DNA from: Eubacterium sp.
GTDB taxonomy: Bacteria; Bacillota; Clostridia; Oscillospirales; Acutalibacteraceae
Length of the DNA: 64,000 nucleotides
Direction: 5' to 3'
NCBI GenBank assembly: GCA_014465955.1
Contig: JACTVT010000002.1
Span: forward strand, 9,237-73,236
This document shows, one piece after another, positions 39,862 to 48,567 of the stretch (the first letter of the stretch is position 1; each line of letters begins with the position of its first letter). A program made the translations under genes and the position numbers. Below the pieces are notes generated by a model that had not been told where the DNA came from, ran no database searches, and saw only the letters and a list, made by a program, of their open reading frames with translations.

Positions 39862-40503
39862 TCAGACCTTAGCGTTTTCTTTTAAAATGCTGATTGTTTT
39901 TGCAGGGTCATCGCTTTTGAAAACGGCACTGCCTGCAACGAAAACATTTGCACCTGCTTTTGCACAGGTTTTAATGGTTTCGGCATTTACTCCGCCGTCT
40001 ACCTGAATATCAATATCAGGGAAATCGGCACGGAGTTTTTCAATTTTAGGCATCATATTTTCCATAAAACTCTGACCGCCGAAACCGGGTTCAACCGTCA
40101 TAACAAGCACCATTGAAAGTTTATCCATATAAGGATAAACGGCTTCAATCGGCGTATTCGGCTTAACAGACAAAGACGCCTTGCAGCCGCATTCAAGAAT
40201 CTGATTTATCGTTTCGTTTATATCACTGTCACACTCGGTGTGAAATGTGATAATATCAGCACCTGCATCTGCAAAATCGGCAATATATTTCAGCGGCTCG
40301 GAAATCATAAGATGCACATCAAACGGCACGTCAGACACTCTTTTCATAGCCTTTATAACAGGTGCGCCGATTGAAATGTTGGGCACAAAATGGCCGTCCA
40401 TAACATCAAGATGAATCAAATCTGCACTCTCGCATTTTCTAAGTTCAGCCTCAAGATTTGCATAATCCGACGCCAGCATTGACGGTGAAATTTTAATATC
40501 CAT
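39862..40503 (-). CDS. rpe: Ribulose-phosphate 3-epimerase
   Basis: About 213 residues from ATG 40503, chosen for GGAGAAG upstream; in-frame starts at 40521 and 40545 are weaker. TIM-barrel motifs SPSMLASDYANLEAE, HLDVMDGHFVPNISIG, MTVEPGFGGQSFM and VDGGVN contain the metal ligands and catalytic acids. It interconverts ribulose-5-P and xylulose-5-P, feeding the split transketolase encoded 4 kb away on the same strand. Confidence 0.95.
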   Translation of the reverse strand: MDIKISPSMLASDYANLEAELRKCESADLIHLDVMDGHFVPNISIGAPVIKAMKRVSDVPFDVHLMISEPLKYIADFADAGADIITFHTECDSDINETINQILECGCKASLSVKPNTPIEAVYPYMDKLSMVLVMTVEPGFGGQSFMENMMPKIEKLRADFPDIDIQVDGGVNAETIKTCAKAGANVFVAGSAVFKSDDPAKTISILKENAKV

Positions 40504-40584
40504 AGTCTTCTCCAAATCCATTACATAATTAATTATATTATACAATTATAAAAGGTCAAAAGCAATAAAAATTTATCCCTATTG

Positions 40585-40692
40585 CCTCCCTTGTGAAAGG
40601 GAGGTGGATTTGCCGCAAGGCAAAGACGGAGGGATTTATAAATAGAATCCCCCTTGGCACATTTGTGCCGTTCCCCCTTTAACAAGGGGGAC
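40585..40692. repeat. Family B palindromic composite
   Basis: CTCCCTTGTGAAAGGGAGG hairpin, TTGCCGCAAGGCAA inner stem, then AATCCCCCTT, GGCACATTTGTGCC inner stem and CCCCCTTTAACAAGGGGG. Confidence 0.85.
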
Positions 40693-40702
40693 TAGCATAT
40701 CA

Positions 40703-42268
40703 TCACGCCGAAATCATTTTTTCAAGCCGTTTCTTATCCCTTGAAAATCTGCGCTGTGACACAAGGAGCACAAGTTCGTCGCCCTCTTTAATCACTGTAT
40801 CGCCTTTCGGCGTTATGCCGATATCATTGCGTGTAATTGAAACGATAAGGCAGTGTCTGCCCCAGTCAACATCGGCAATCGTTTTACCTGCAATTTTACT
40901 GCCGATTGGCACAACAAGCGTTTCAATAACTTTTTCACCTGCCGGTGTTCTTTTTTCGGGAACATTGTTATTTTTAAGCACCCGTTTAAGCGATGCGGCA
41001 TAAAACGGCTCAGACCCGAGCAGATTTGCCACGGCATACGCTATAAAACTGACAACGGCAAGCGGCAGAATATTTTTCATATTACCCGAAATTTCAAACA
41101 CAATAACAATACCCGTAATAGGCGCACGAACGATTGCGCCGAAAAAGCCTGCCATACCGATAACAACAAATTCCTGCCACAAATCGGGGTCAAGACCAAA
41201 TGCATCAATAGCCACTGCGCCGAAAATTGCGCCGATATATGTGCCAATAATCGAAAGCGGATAAAGCGTTCCTCCGGGGGCACCCGAGCAGAAACTGAAC
41301 ACGCCGAACAGATATTTTGCAACGAGCAGAAAAACCATCACGCCGAGTGCGGGGCGTTCCTCAATAAGATATTCAGCCATATGATGACCGCCGCAGAGTA
41401 TCTGCGGAACAAAAAGTCCCACCACACCGCTGACGGCAAACACAAACGCCATTTTTGCCCAAGCAGGAATTTTGGTGATTTTTTTGTATAAATCCTGCGC
41501 TTTCATCATAGTAGTATTATAAGCGGCGCCCGATACACCGAGAATTATACCGAGAATTATCAAGAGCCAGTAATATTTAAGCGGAATATTGACAGTCTGA
41601 TAATTAAAAATCGTGTTCTGACCGAAAAATAATTTTGAGATAAAGTCTGCGGTAACGGCGGCAACAAGCCCCATACAGAGCACTGATTTATCAAAAGTGT
41701 GCTGAATTTCCTCAAGCACGAAAATAATTCCTGCAAGCGGAGCGTTAAAAGCGGCGGCAAGTCCTGCGCCTGCACCGCAACTTATCATACGGCGCTCTGT
41801 TGTAATATCTGCTTTTGTTAACCGTGCAACGCCTTTTGCACCCATTGCACCGAGTTGAATACTCGGGCCTTCTCTGCCGAGTGAAAGACCTGCAAACACA
41901 GACGCCGTACTGCCTGCAAGTTTTGCAATGATTATGCGCCACCAACTCGGGTTCATATAACCGCCGAGTTCGGCAGAAACCTGCGGAATACCCGAGCCGC
42001 CTGCAATCGGTTCTTTTTTAATAATCAGAGCCACGAGTGCCCCGATTACGGCAAGCGCCGCAATCCACACGGCAACTTTAACGGGACTTCCCTTTACAAT
42101 ATCAATAATTTTCAGCAGATAATCCTCTGCAAAATTCAGCAGATACCGATAAAGCACACAGACAAGGGCGGATACTACACCGACCTCAACGCCCCTTATA
42201 ATAAGGTAAAGACTTTCCTTTCTGCTGTTTTCAAGTTTTCTTAATGTTGTTCTTCTCTGTTCTTTCAT
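40703..42268 (-). CDS. ClC-type chloride/proton exchanger with TrkA-C domain
   Basis: A 521-residue ClC protein with about ten or more hydrophobic segments. GSGIPQ (anion-binding loop), GREGPSIQLGAMG with the gating Glu, and GAPGGTLYPLSIIG are the three selectivity-filter motifs. A C-terminal TrkA-C domain (about 440-515: IGSKIAGKTIADVDWGRHCLIVSITR) may bind a nucleotide or cyclic dinucleotide. The gating Glu points to an exchanger rather than a pure channel. GGTGACAAG upstream of the ATG is a weak ribosome site. Monocistronic. Confidence 0.93.
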   Translation of the reverse strand: MKEQRRTTLRKLENSRKESLYLIIRGVEVGVVSALVCVLYRYLLNFAEDYLLKIIDIVKGSPVKVAVWIAALAVIGALVALIIKKEPIAGGSGIPQVSAELGGYMNPSWWRIIIAKLAGSTASVFAGLSLGREGPSIQLGAMGAKGVARLTKADITTERRMISCGAGAGLAAAFNAPLAGIIFVLEEIQHTFDKSVLCMGLVAAVTADFISKLFFGQNTIFNYQTVNIPLKYYWLLIILGIILGVSGAAYNTTMMKAQDLYKKITKIPAWAKMAFVFAVSGVVGLFVPQILCGGHHMAEYLIEERPALGVMVFLLVAKYLFGVFSFCSGAPGGTLYPLSIIGTYIGAIFGAVAIDAFGLDPDLWQEFVVIGMAGFFGAIVRAPITGIVIVFEISGNMKNILPLAVVSFIAYAVANLLGSEPFYAASLKRVLKNNNVPEKRTPAGEKVIETLVVPIGSKIAGKTIADVDWGRHCLIVSITRNDIGITPKGDTVIKEGDELVLLVSQRRFSRDKKRLEKMISA

Positions 42269-42524
42269 CTTGTCACCAAATTATTTTTTTTTGCGGGAGG
42301 GCACGAAAAGCAGTATTATTAGATCCCCCTCCCTTTGATCAAGGAGGCTAACTCACAAATTACCTGATAAACGAAAAAATTGTAAAAAATATTTTTTACA
42401 ATATGCATTAACCCGCTTTTGCGAAATCATACATAATAGATATGTAATTAATATATTTAATTATTTATAATAACATATTATAATATAATTTCAAGAACAA
42501 GATATGGACAAAATACGAAAAATA

Positions 42525-42553
42525 TTGACATTTCACGGAATATGTGGTATAAT
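42525..42553 (+). promoter_or_regulatory. Consensus SigA promoter
   Basis: TTGACA (42525-42530), exactly 17 bp, TATAAT (42548-42553): both hexamers match consensus in all positions. Confidence 0.9.
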
Positions 42554-42559
42554 TAGTTC

Positions 42560-42682
42560 AACATTGAGAGAGTAATTCCACAAATATTTTGCGAACTTAT
42601 GTCAACAATTGGGCACAATATAGCTCTGGCAAAGTTTTAATGAATGAGACTCATATGCGGGCGCCCGTATATGAGTTTTTTT
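42560..42682 (+). ncRNA. Candidate small RNA or leader RNA upstream of nfeD
   Basis: The stretch between the perfect promoter and a very stable terminator contains no start codon with a ribosome binding site and no ORF over 20 codons. It would yield an RNA near 120-125 nt. It may be a free sRNA or an attenuated leader for the nfeD-stomatin operon: ACATTGAG (42564 region) is complementary to CTCAATGT near 42748 after the terminator. It matched no RNA family I know. Confidence 0.6.
42649..42682 (+). terminator. Strong rho-independent terminator
   Basis: ACTCATATGCGGGC pairs with GCCCGTATATGAGT (one G.U wobble) and is followed by seven T. It lies about 107 bases before the nfeD start. Confidence 0.93.
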
Positions 42683-42789
42683 AAAACCAAAATATCAGGC
42701 AATGATTAGAAATTTGAACCATGGTTAAAATTACTGTTAATTGCCTGCTCAATGTAAAAAACGCATAAAATAAAAAAGGAGGTCGTGAA

Positions 42790-43215
42790 ATGATCTGGGT
42801 ATGGATTGGCGTAATCGTTGTTGCCGTGATTGTGGAGGTTTTAAGTGCACAACTTCTTTCAATCTGGTTTGCGCTCGGCGGTATCGCAGGACTTATAACA
42901 AGTTGCCTTACTGACAATATTGCAATTCAGTGTGCAGTATTTGCAGTAGTTTCTGCCATAGCGCTCGCCGTTATCTTTCCGTTTGTGCGAAAATCGCTCA
43001 AAAAAGCACATGTAAGCACAAATGCAGACAGATACATCGGCAAAACGGCAGTAGTTACCGAGGATATATCCAACATTAATGCAAAGGGGCAGGTTAAAGT
43101 TGATAATCAGATCTGGTCTGCCAGAAGTGAAAACGGAAAGGATTTGCCTGTCGGCACGCCCGTAACCGTTTTAAGAATTGAAGGCGTTAAACTGATTGTT
43201 TCAGACGCCGAATAA
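42790..43215 (+). CDS. NfeD-family membrane protein
   Basis: A 141-residue short NfeD (NfeD1b type). Two or three N-terminal hydrophobic segments (MIWVWIGVIVVAVIVEVLSAQLLSIWFALGGIAGLITS and AVFAVVSAIALAVIFPFV) lead to a C-terminal OB-fold domain with IGKTAVVTEDISNINAKGQVKVDNQIWSARSE. NfeD proteins partner with SPFH/stomatin proteins in membrane microdomains; the partner gene is next (25-base gap). GGAGGTCGTG supports the start. Confidence 0.92.
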   Translation: MIWVWIGVIVVAVIVEVLSAQLLSIWFALGGIAGLITSCLTDNIAIQCAVFAVVSAIALAVIFPFVRKSLKKAHVSTNADRYIGKTAVVTEDISNINAKGQVKVDNQIWSARSENGKDLPVGTPVTVLRIEGVKLIVSDAE

Positions 43216-43240
43216 ATCAAAATAAAAAGGAGAAAATTTT

Positions 43241-44170
43241 ATGGACATTTTATTAATCGTTTTGGCAGTTATCATCGCACTTTTGCTTATAATTCTGCTC
43301 GTAAACATCAAGGTTATTCCGCAGTCAAAGGCATATGTTGTTGAAAGGCTCGGCAGATACTCAACCACATGGCAGCACGGCGGACTTAAGGTTAAAATTC
43401 CGTTTATTGAACGAATTGCAAAAATCGTTTCACTCAAGGAGCAGGTTGTAGACTTTGCACCGCAGGCAGTTATCACAAAAGATAACGTTACAATGAAAAT
43501 TGACACGGTTGTATTCTTCCAGATTACCGACCCGAAACTCTACTGCTACGGTGTCGAGGCTCCGCTTGCCGCTATTGAAAACCTTACAGCAACCACCCTG
43601 CGTAACATCATCGGTGAAATGGAACTTGACGCAACACTTACATCAAGAGATACAATCAACACAAAAATCCGCTCAATTCTTGACGAGGCAACAGACCCGT
43701 GGGGCATTAAAGTAAACCGTGTTGAACTTAAAAACATTCTGCCGCCTAAAGAAATTCAGGATTCAATGGAAAAGCAGATGAAGGCAGAGCGTGAACGCCG
43801 TGAGGCAATCCTTCGTGCAGAAGGTGAAAAGCAGAGCCGTATTCTTGAGGCACAGGGCTTTAAGGAATCAAAGATTCTTGAGGCTGAGGCTGAAAAACAG
43901 TCTGCTATTCTCCGAGCAGAGGCTGTACGTGAGCAGAAAATCAGAGAGGCAGACGGTGAGGCACAGGCTATTCTCAAAATCAAGCAGGCTGAGGCTGACG
44001 GTATCAGAATGATTAAAGAGGCTCAACCGTCAAAAGAGGTTGTTCAGATTAAGTCACTCGAGGCATTTGCAAAAGTAGCCGACGGCAATGCAACAAAAAT
44101 CATTATTCCAAGCGAAATTCAGGGACTTGCAGGTCTTGCAGGCGGCCTTGAAGGCATTTTGAAGAAATAA
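43241..44170 (+). CDS. SPFH/band 7 stomatin-like protein
   Basis: A 309-residue protein: one N-terminal helix (ILLIVLAVIIALLLIILLVNIKVI), an SPFH domain (QSKAYVVERLGRYSTTWQHGGLKVKIPFIERIA, to about 200) and a long charged coiled coil with repeated AEGEKQSRILEAQG/EAEKQSAILRAE units, followed by a small hydrophobic C-terminus (LAGLAGGLEGIL). It oligomerises into membrane scaffolds with its NfeD partner. Ordinary for the family. Terminator at 44187. Confidence 0.94.
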   Translation: MDILLIVLAVIIALLLIILLVNIKVIPQSKAYVVERLGRYSTTWQHGGLKVKIPFIERIAKIVSLKEQVVDFAPQAVITKDNVTMKIDTVVFFQITDPKLYCYGVEAPLAAIENLTATTLRNIIGEMELDATLTSRDTINTKIRSILDEATDPWGIKVNRVELKNILPPKEIQDSMEKQMKAERERREAILRAEGEKQSRILEAQGFKESKILEAEAEKQSAILRAEAVREQKIREADGEAQAILKIKQAEADGIRMIKEAQPSKEVVQIKSLEAFAKVADGNATKIIIPSEIQGLAGLAGGLEGILKK

Positions 44171-44186
44171 TTTAAAATCAGACGGA

Positions 44187-44215
44187 GGCGGAATGTTTCC
44201 ATTCCGCCTTTATTT
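44187..44215 (+). terminator. Terminator after stomatin-like gene
   Basis: GGCGGAATG-TTTC-CATTCCGCC with TTTATTT following. Confidence 0.9.
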
Positions 44216-44263
44216 CTCAAACAGGCAATAGATTAACAACAGATTTATCACGAGGTACTGCAC

Positions 44264-44836
44264 ATGGCAAATCACGAAACGCAAAAAGCAATTTACCGTG
44301 AATCTGTATTATCATTTACAATAGATTTTATTATATGGTCTTGTGCTTGGTTAATTTTTACTTTAATCGGAATAGATAATACTGCAAAAAAATATTTTTT
44401 GATTATAACCGTTTTCTATTTTATGGTTACTGCTATTTTAAACTATAGGACTGTATTTTTGGCTTTAGTTGATTCAGCAAAAGGAAGCACAATAAAAAAA
44501 TGCGTTCAAATTGTTGATTTTAAAGTTGAAAGTTCATGGTCAGGCAAATTATGGCACAGTAATGTACCTCTGTTTTATCCAAAAGACAAAATGGTAGATA
44601 AATTCAAACTTTATTATATTGATGAAAACGGAAGAAAAAATTTTGTTAGAACTGTTTTGTCAATAGAAAAACGAGAGATGCTTTACAAATTATTCTTAAA
44701 TAGCCAAAACAATACCTGTGTTGATATTAGTTATTTAAAAAACAGCAAAATTTTGTTGTCGTTTGATTTATCTTCCAAAATTCAAAATGATAAAAAATTT
44801 GAAAAAGCAATTTATAAATTAAATAATATTATCTAA
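44264..44836 (+). CDS. Hypothetical membrane protein
   Basis: A 190-residue protein with two N-terminal helices (FTIDFIIWSCAWLIFTLIGI and YFLIITVFYFMVTAILNY) and a soluble C-terminal part of about 115 residues rich in Lys, Asn and Ile. Codon use is clearly more AT-rich than the neighbours (many AAA, ATA, TTA codons), hinting at recent acquisition. No family recognised. A GAGG motif precedes the ATG at 44264. It follows the stomatin gene's terminator, so it needs its own promoter. Confidence 0.7.
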   Translation: MANHETQKAIYRESVLSFTIDFIIWSCAWLIFTLIGIDNTAKKYFLIITVFYFMVTAILNYRTVFLALVDSAKGSTIKKCVQIVDFKVESSWSGKLWHSNVPLFYPKDKMVDKFKLYYIDENGRKNFVRTVLSIEKREMLYKLFLNSQNNTCVDISYLKNSKILLSFDLSSKIQNDKKFEKAIYKLNNII

Positions 44837-45076
44837 AATAAAGTATATACAATTAAACGGGCAGGCACAGAGACCTGCCCCTACAAATAGCGTTTTGGCA
44901 CACTGCACCGCTAACGGGCAATTCGTGAATTTCCCCTACGAAATCGGGTAGGGGCAGATATCATCTGCCCGCCGTACGATTGGCTCAATACGATATATAA
45001 ACCCCTCGTTTTCCGCCGAAATTATTACATTTTTAATGATTTATTAAATTTTTATATAGAAATTATTTAAAATGTG
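44837..45076. repeat. Intergenic region with three family A hairpins
   Basis: CGGGCAGGCACAGAGACCTGCCC+CTAC (44858-44884), CGGGCAATTCGTGAATTTCCC+CTAC (44914-44939) and GTAGGGGCAGATATCATCTGCCC (44948-44971). No gene. The first repeat is a variant of the GGGAGGGCAC type with both arms changed to keep pairing (GGGCAGG/CCTGCCC). Confidence 0.85.
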
Positions 45077-45105
45077 TTGAAAATTTTTTCGGAATAGGTT
45101 ATTAT
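45077..45105 (+). promoter_or_regulatory. SigA promoter of the 45128 gene
   Basis: TTGAAA (45077-45082), 17-bp spacer, TATTAT (45100-45105), a short leader with AGGGGGAG before the ATG. Confidence 0.75.
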
Positions 45106-45127
45106 AAGGTACAAGGGGGAGTTACCT

Positions 45128-46054
45128 ATGAATTATAAATCTAAAACAAAACTTGATTCTTTTAACAAATTCTTATCAGTTGTGCTTGTAATTGCAATCG
45201 TTTTCCTTGTTGCTGCAGTTGCTTTCAACCTTGGCGACAAGCCGCCCGTTGCCGAAGAGACTAACGGTCAGGCAGAAGACGTTGCTGTTATTGACGAATT
45301 CAAAGCAGGTACATACGGCGGTATTGAATTTGCAAGCCAAGACGATGTAATTAATTTCTACAAAGAGGCTTATGATTACACAAAAACATTAACTGCATCT
45401 TATATGCAGGACGGTGCACCTGTAACTTACTACAAACTTCTCGGTGACGAAGCACTCAACATTGAAAACCTTCTTATTGAAGGCAGTTCAAACTCTATGA
45501 TTGATAACCTTGTACCGGGTATCGTAGGCGGCCTGTTCACAGGCGGTGTAAACGGTCTTCCGCCATCAAGCGGTCGTATTGCTACAGACGATACAAAGAA
45601 CGAAGGTAAATTCAACGCAGCAACATTAGCACTTGCACCTGAAGATGTTCTTGCCGCAAATGTTGCAGATAACGGCGACGGCACAATCACATTAACAATT
45701 CAGCCTAAAGCAGTTCTTCTTTCAGTTCCGGGTGAAGATGCTCAGGGTAAATTCTTTAACACACTCGGTGATATTTCATCAGTAGTTGAATCAATCACTG
45801 TTCTTTCATTCAGTTCAGGTACAATTCAGGATAACTTTGTAGTTAACTATCAGGGCGGCACAGGTAAGGTTGTTATCAACGCTGCTACAAAAGAAATCGT
45901 TTCAGGCGAATACACTATGAACGTACATATTGATGTTAAGCACGCAAACGTTGCAGTTCTTAAAGATAAGAGCGCATCACTTGATATCGTTTATACAAAC
46001 AATTTCCCTGCAAGCGATGAATATCTTGCATCAAAAGGCGTTACAAGAGCGTAA
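45128..46054 (+). CDS. Membrane-anchored extracellular protein of unknown function
   Basis: A 308-residue protein with one N-terminal helix (FLSVVLVIAIVFLVAAVAFNL) after a short basic tail and an acidic linker, then a ~260-residue external domain. GTYGGIEFASQDDVINFYKEAYDYTKTL and GKVVINAATKEIVSGEYTMNVHIDVKHANV suggest a beta-rich fold, but I do not recognise a family. Codon use favours highly expressed genes (uniform GTT, GGC, AAC, CTT), and the promoter and ribosome site are strong, so it may be abundant on the surface. Terminator at 46078. Confidence 0.75.
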   Translation: MNYKSKTKLDSFNKFLSVVLVIAIVFLVAAVAFNLGDKPPVAEETNGQAEDVAVIDEFKAGTYGGIEFASQDDVINFYKEAYDYTKTLTASYMQDGAPVTYYKLLGDEALNIENLLIEGSSNSMIDNLVPGIVGGLFTGGVNGLPPSSGRIATDDTKNEGKFNAATLALAPEDVLAANVADNGDGTITLTIQPKAVLLSVPGEDAQGKFFNTLGDISSVVESITVLSFSSGTIQDNFVVNYQGGTGKVVINAATKEIVSGEYTMNVHIDVKHANVAVLKDKSASLDIVYTNNFPASDEYLASKGVTRA

Positions 46055-46077
46055 ATAAAAACAGCACAAACTAACAG

Positions 46078-46108
46078 AGCCGAGTGTGATATGCACTCGG
46101 CTTTTTGT
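46078..46108 (+). terminator. Terminator after the 45128 gene
   Basis: GCCGAGTG-TGATATG-CACTCGGC then TTTTTG. Confidence 0.93.
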
Positions 46109-46331
46109 TTTGCAATAAATTTTATTAATAACTTAACGGGCAATTGAATTGCCCCTTCGAATATAATGAATATTGAATATTGAAAAATGAATAATTTCGG
46201 TTTGTTTGATTATATTTCGGGAGGGCACAGAGAATTTACAATTCGGAAGACCCTTTTGTCTGCTTACGCAGACATTTCCCCTAACAGGGGGCCTCAAGTG
46301 GAAGGCTTAACCTAATGGAGATTGACGTAAC
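46109..46331. repeat. Composite family A/B repeats between convergent genes
   Basis: Includes CGGGCAATTGAATTGCCC (46136-46154), the conserved ATGAATATTGAA...TTTCGGTTTG segment, an interrupted CGGGAGGGCACAGAG copy (46218 on) with GTCTGCTTACGCAGAC and CCCCTAACAGGGG inside. No gene. Confidence 0.75.
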
Positions 46332-46364
46332 AAACCCCCCGACAGGATATCCTGGTCGGGGGTT
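46332..46364 (-). terminator. Terminator at the end of the LCP gene
   Basis: A long stem AAACCCCCGACCAGGAT/ATCCTG-TCGGGGGG-type on the minus strand, six bases after the stop at 46370. It also ends TTTG on the minus strand. Confidence 0.8.
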
Positions 46365-46369
46365 TAATA

Positions 46370-47722
46370 TTATGAAACCTTTGTATAAAAACAGTTTACA
46401 ACTGCGTCGAGTACCGAATCCTCATCTGCATAAAATTCTGCGTAAACACCGTCTTCTCTGACTGTTTCCTTAGATGCTTTCATCTCGCCGTCAATCGTAT
46501 AACTTGTAAAATCGCCGACACCCTTAGAAAGAATAAGTGAGGCAATATATGTTACATCATTAAGCGTAATATTGGTCTGACTGTAATCTCTTGCCGTATT
46601 ATAGAGATTTGTAACAACCGAAAAATCATTTGTAACCGCTGTTCTTAATTTATCGGCATACGCTCTTACATACTGATTCTGGCGCTGCGTTCTGTTGAGT
46701 GAAGCCTCTATATAATCCATATCACGGCTTCTTACATATGTTTCTGCAAAATCTCCGTGAATTGTAATTGTTTCACCTTTCTTAATTCCGGATTCGGGGA
46801 AATCATGAAGCGCTTCCACAGTTACACCGCCCACTGCGTCATTAAGAGGAGCAATGCCGTCAAGATCAAGAGCAAAATATTTTTCAATCGGAACATTCAT
46901 AAGAATTCGGCTGACTGCCGAAGTAACGTTGGTACAGGACTGTTCCATTCCGTCGCCGTATGCATAAGCAAGACAAAGTTGTTTCGGTTCTGTTCTGAGG
47001 AAGATACCCGATTTTGAATACAAATCAATATCAACTATCGTATCACGTGGAATGGTTATGATACTTACATCGCCCGTGCTTATATCAACAACAGCAACCA
47101 TATCGGTATCAGCCTGGCCTGATGTACCGTAAGCGTCGCTCGTGCCTTCGCCTATTTCCTGTTTATCTACACCGATAAAGGCAAACGCAACTTTATTTTT
47201 ATCATAAACATATGTGCCGCCGTTATACTCAATTGTTTCTTCATACGGTGTATCGGGCTTTTCAATAATCAAATCGTTTTTACCTTTATTGCGCATATAG
47301 AGCAGCACACCGCCCGCCGTAAACACAAACACAAGAAGAATGACAAGAATTACAATTGCTATTCTAAGCGGAAGAGGAGTCTTTTTCTTCTTTTTTGAAC
47401 TTTTGCTTTGATGTGACGACGAATGATGATGGCCGGAATGCGAGTGCGAATGAGAATGCGAACTGCCGTTTTTAGTTCTCATTGCGGCATACTCATGATT
47501 GAGCGTTCCCATTTCTGCCTTAGCGCGGTGATTTTCAGAAGCATGATAATCTTTTTCCTGGTTATCTTCATCTTTTTCAATCACTTTGAAATCAGGATTC
47601 ACCTTATTTTCAGATGCTGTTTCACCTGAAATATGAAACCCCGAAGTATCTTCATTTCTGAACGGTTCGAGAAAATCATCTCCGCCGAACCCATTAAGAT
47701 TTGGATCAATTTGTCTTTTCAT
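46370..47722 (-). CDS. LytR-CpsA-Psr (LCP) family protein
   Basis: A 450-residue protein. The cytoplasmic tail (about 130 residues) contains the unusual histidine-rich patch SHSHSHSHSGHHHSSSH before a basic KKKKK run and one membrane helix (LRIAIVILVILLVFVFTAGGVLLYM). The extracellular LCP domain has VAFAFIGVD, IITIPRDTIVDI, GGVTVEALHDFPESGIKKG, and YVRSRDMDYIEASLNRTQRQN, with the Arg residues that hold the polyprenyl pyrophosphate. LCP proteins attach wall polymers to peptidoglycan. The start overlaps the sortase gene by 17 bases. The His patch could bind metal ions (inference). Confidence 0.92.
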   Translation of the reverse strand: MKRQIDPNLNGFGGDDFLEPFRNEDTSGFHISGETASENKVNPDFKVIEKDEDNQEKDYHASENHRAKAEMGTLNHEYAAMRTKNGSSHSHSHSHSGHHHSSSHQSKSSKKKKKTPLPLRIAIVILVILLVFVFTAGGVLLYMRNKGKNDLIIEKPDTPYEETIEYNGGTYVYDKNKVAFAFIGVDKQEIGEGTSDAYGTSGQADTDMVAVVDISTGDVSIITIPRDTIVDIDLYSKSGIFLRTEPKQLCLAYAYGDGMEQSCTNVTSAVSRILMNVPIEKYFALDLDGIAPLNDAVGGVTVEALHDFPESGIKKGETITIHGDFAETYVRSRDMDYIEASLNRTQRQNQYVRAYADKLRTAVTNDFSVVTNLYNTARDYSQTNITLNDVTYIASLILSKGVGDFTSYTIDGEMKASKETVREDGVYAEFYADEDSVLDAVVNCFYTKVS

Positions 47723-48494
47723 CTTTTACTAATACTCCGCAAATTAAATATCTGTTGCTCTTCTGCCCCGTAATACAAGTGGACAAAACAACAATTTTAC
47801 TATTTTTATCTATAGTTTTATCTAAATTCTGCCTTACATTTCTGACAGGCGAACTCGGGTCAAGAATCATCTGCTGAAAATTGTTCAAATCATCGCCTGC
47901 GTAAAAATTAAAGGAATTCATTATATGACGGTCATCATATTTAAAGGCCGAAATAACCTGATAAGTAAGTTTGCGCTGAGGCTGATAAATATAAAAATAC
48001 GGATGGCTGTCAAAAAACTCCTGCTTCCCAAAATTATGAAGTGTTGTAAACATCGTTTCTTTATAACCATTGTGACCGTAAATAACAGTTATAGGGTCTG
48101 AAAAATCAATGCTGTTTGCACCCTCGGTATAAATAGCACCGCTTTCAAGCCAACTTTTATCAATTGCACTATGCTTTAAATAAAATTCATCATCTGTTTT
48201 GCTTTGCACTATCGGATAATCAACATCCGTATCTTCAACCTTTATCCATGCATAAATCTCATCATTCTGCGCCTTTAAAGATTCAAAATCAATCGGATTT
48301 TCTGCAAGATTTTGTGCAGTCGTTGCACTTTGTGTTGTTGAAGTAAGTTCTTCATACTCCTTGTCTGCCATATAATTATTATAAATATAATAACAAATAT
48401 AAGCAGAACTGCAAAGCAGAACAAAAATTGCAATAATAAGAAGGATTATACGAACAGTGTTTTTTTTGCCGTTGTTTTTTTCTTCTTCGCTCAT
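47706..48494 (-). CDS. Class B sortase
   Basis: A 262-residue sortase. N-terminal helix (IILLIIAIFVLLCSSAYICYYIY), then the barrel: VDYPIVQSKTDDEFYLKHS, VIYGHNGYKETMF with the catalytic His near 140, VVLSTCITGQKSNRYLICGVL with the catalytic Cys near 240 and Arg near 249. The extra N-terminal helix region and the YGHN context fit class B. A terminator separates it from the surface-protein gene whose SPETG motif is its probable substrate. Overlaps the LCP gene, so the two are co-translated. Confidence 0.93.
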   Translation of the reverse strand: MSEEEKNNGKKNTVRIILLIIAIFVLLCSSAYICYYIYNNYMADKEYEELTSTTQSATTAQNLAENPIDFESLKAQNDEIYAWIKVEDTDVDYPIVQSKTDDEFYLKHSAIDKSWLESGAIYTEGANSIDFSDPITVIYGHNGYKETMFTTLHNFGKQEFFDSHPYFYIYQPQRKLTYQVISAFKYDDRHIMNSFNFYAGDDLNNFQQMILDPSSPVRNVRQNLDKTIDKNSKIVVLSTCITGQKSNRYLICGVLVKDEKTN

Positions 48495-48508
48495 AGTATC
48501 ACCGAATT

Positions 48509-48546
48509 AAAAAACCTGTTGCCATAAAAATGACCACAGGTTTTAA
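48509..48546. terminator. Bidirectional terminator between sortase and surface protein genes
   Basis: AAAACCTGT...ACAGGTTTT with A and T runs on both sides. Confidence 0.85.
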
Positions 48547-48567
48547 ATTTAATATAACGACTGAAAA

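Larger units (their letters stand above)
42269..42789. other. Regulatory intergenic region with candidate small RNA
   Basis: About 520 bases. It begins with a degenerate repeat fragment (42293-42350: GCGGGAGGGCACG, then CTCCCTTTGATCAAGGAGG), followed by AT-rich DNA, then a perfect promoter (42525-42553), a ~125-nt transcribed segment ending in a strong terminator (42649-42682), and the leader of nfeD with GGAGG at 42779. Confidence 0.8.

Noticed and set aside
42560..42682. SRP RNA, 6S RNA or tmRNA identity for the candidate RNA
   Set aside because: No SRP helix 8 motif, too short for 6S RNA, no tRNA-like ends.
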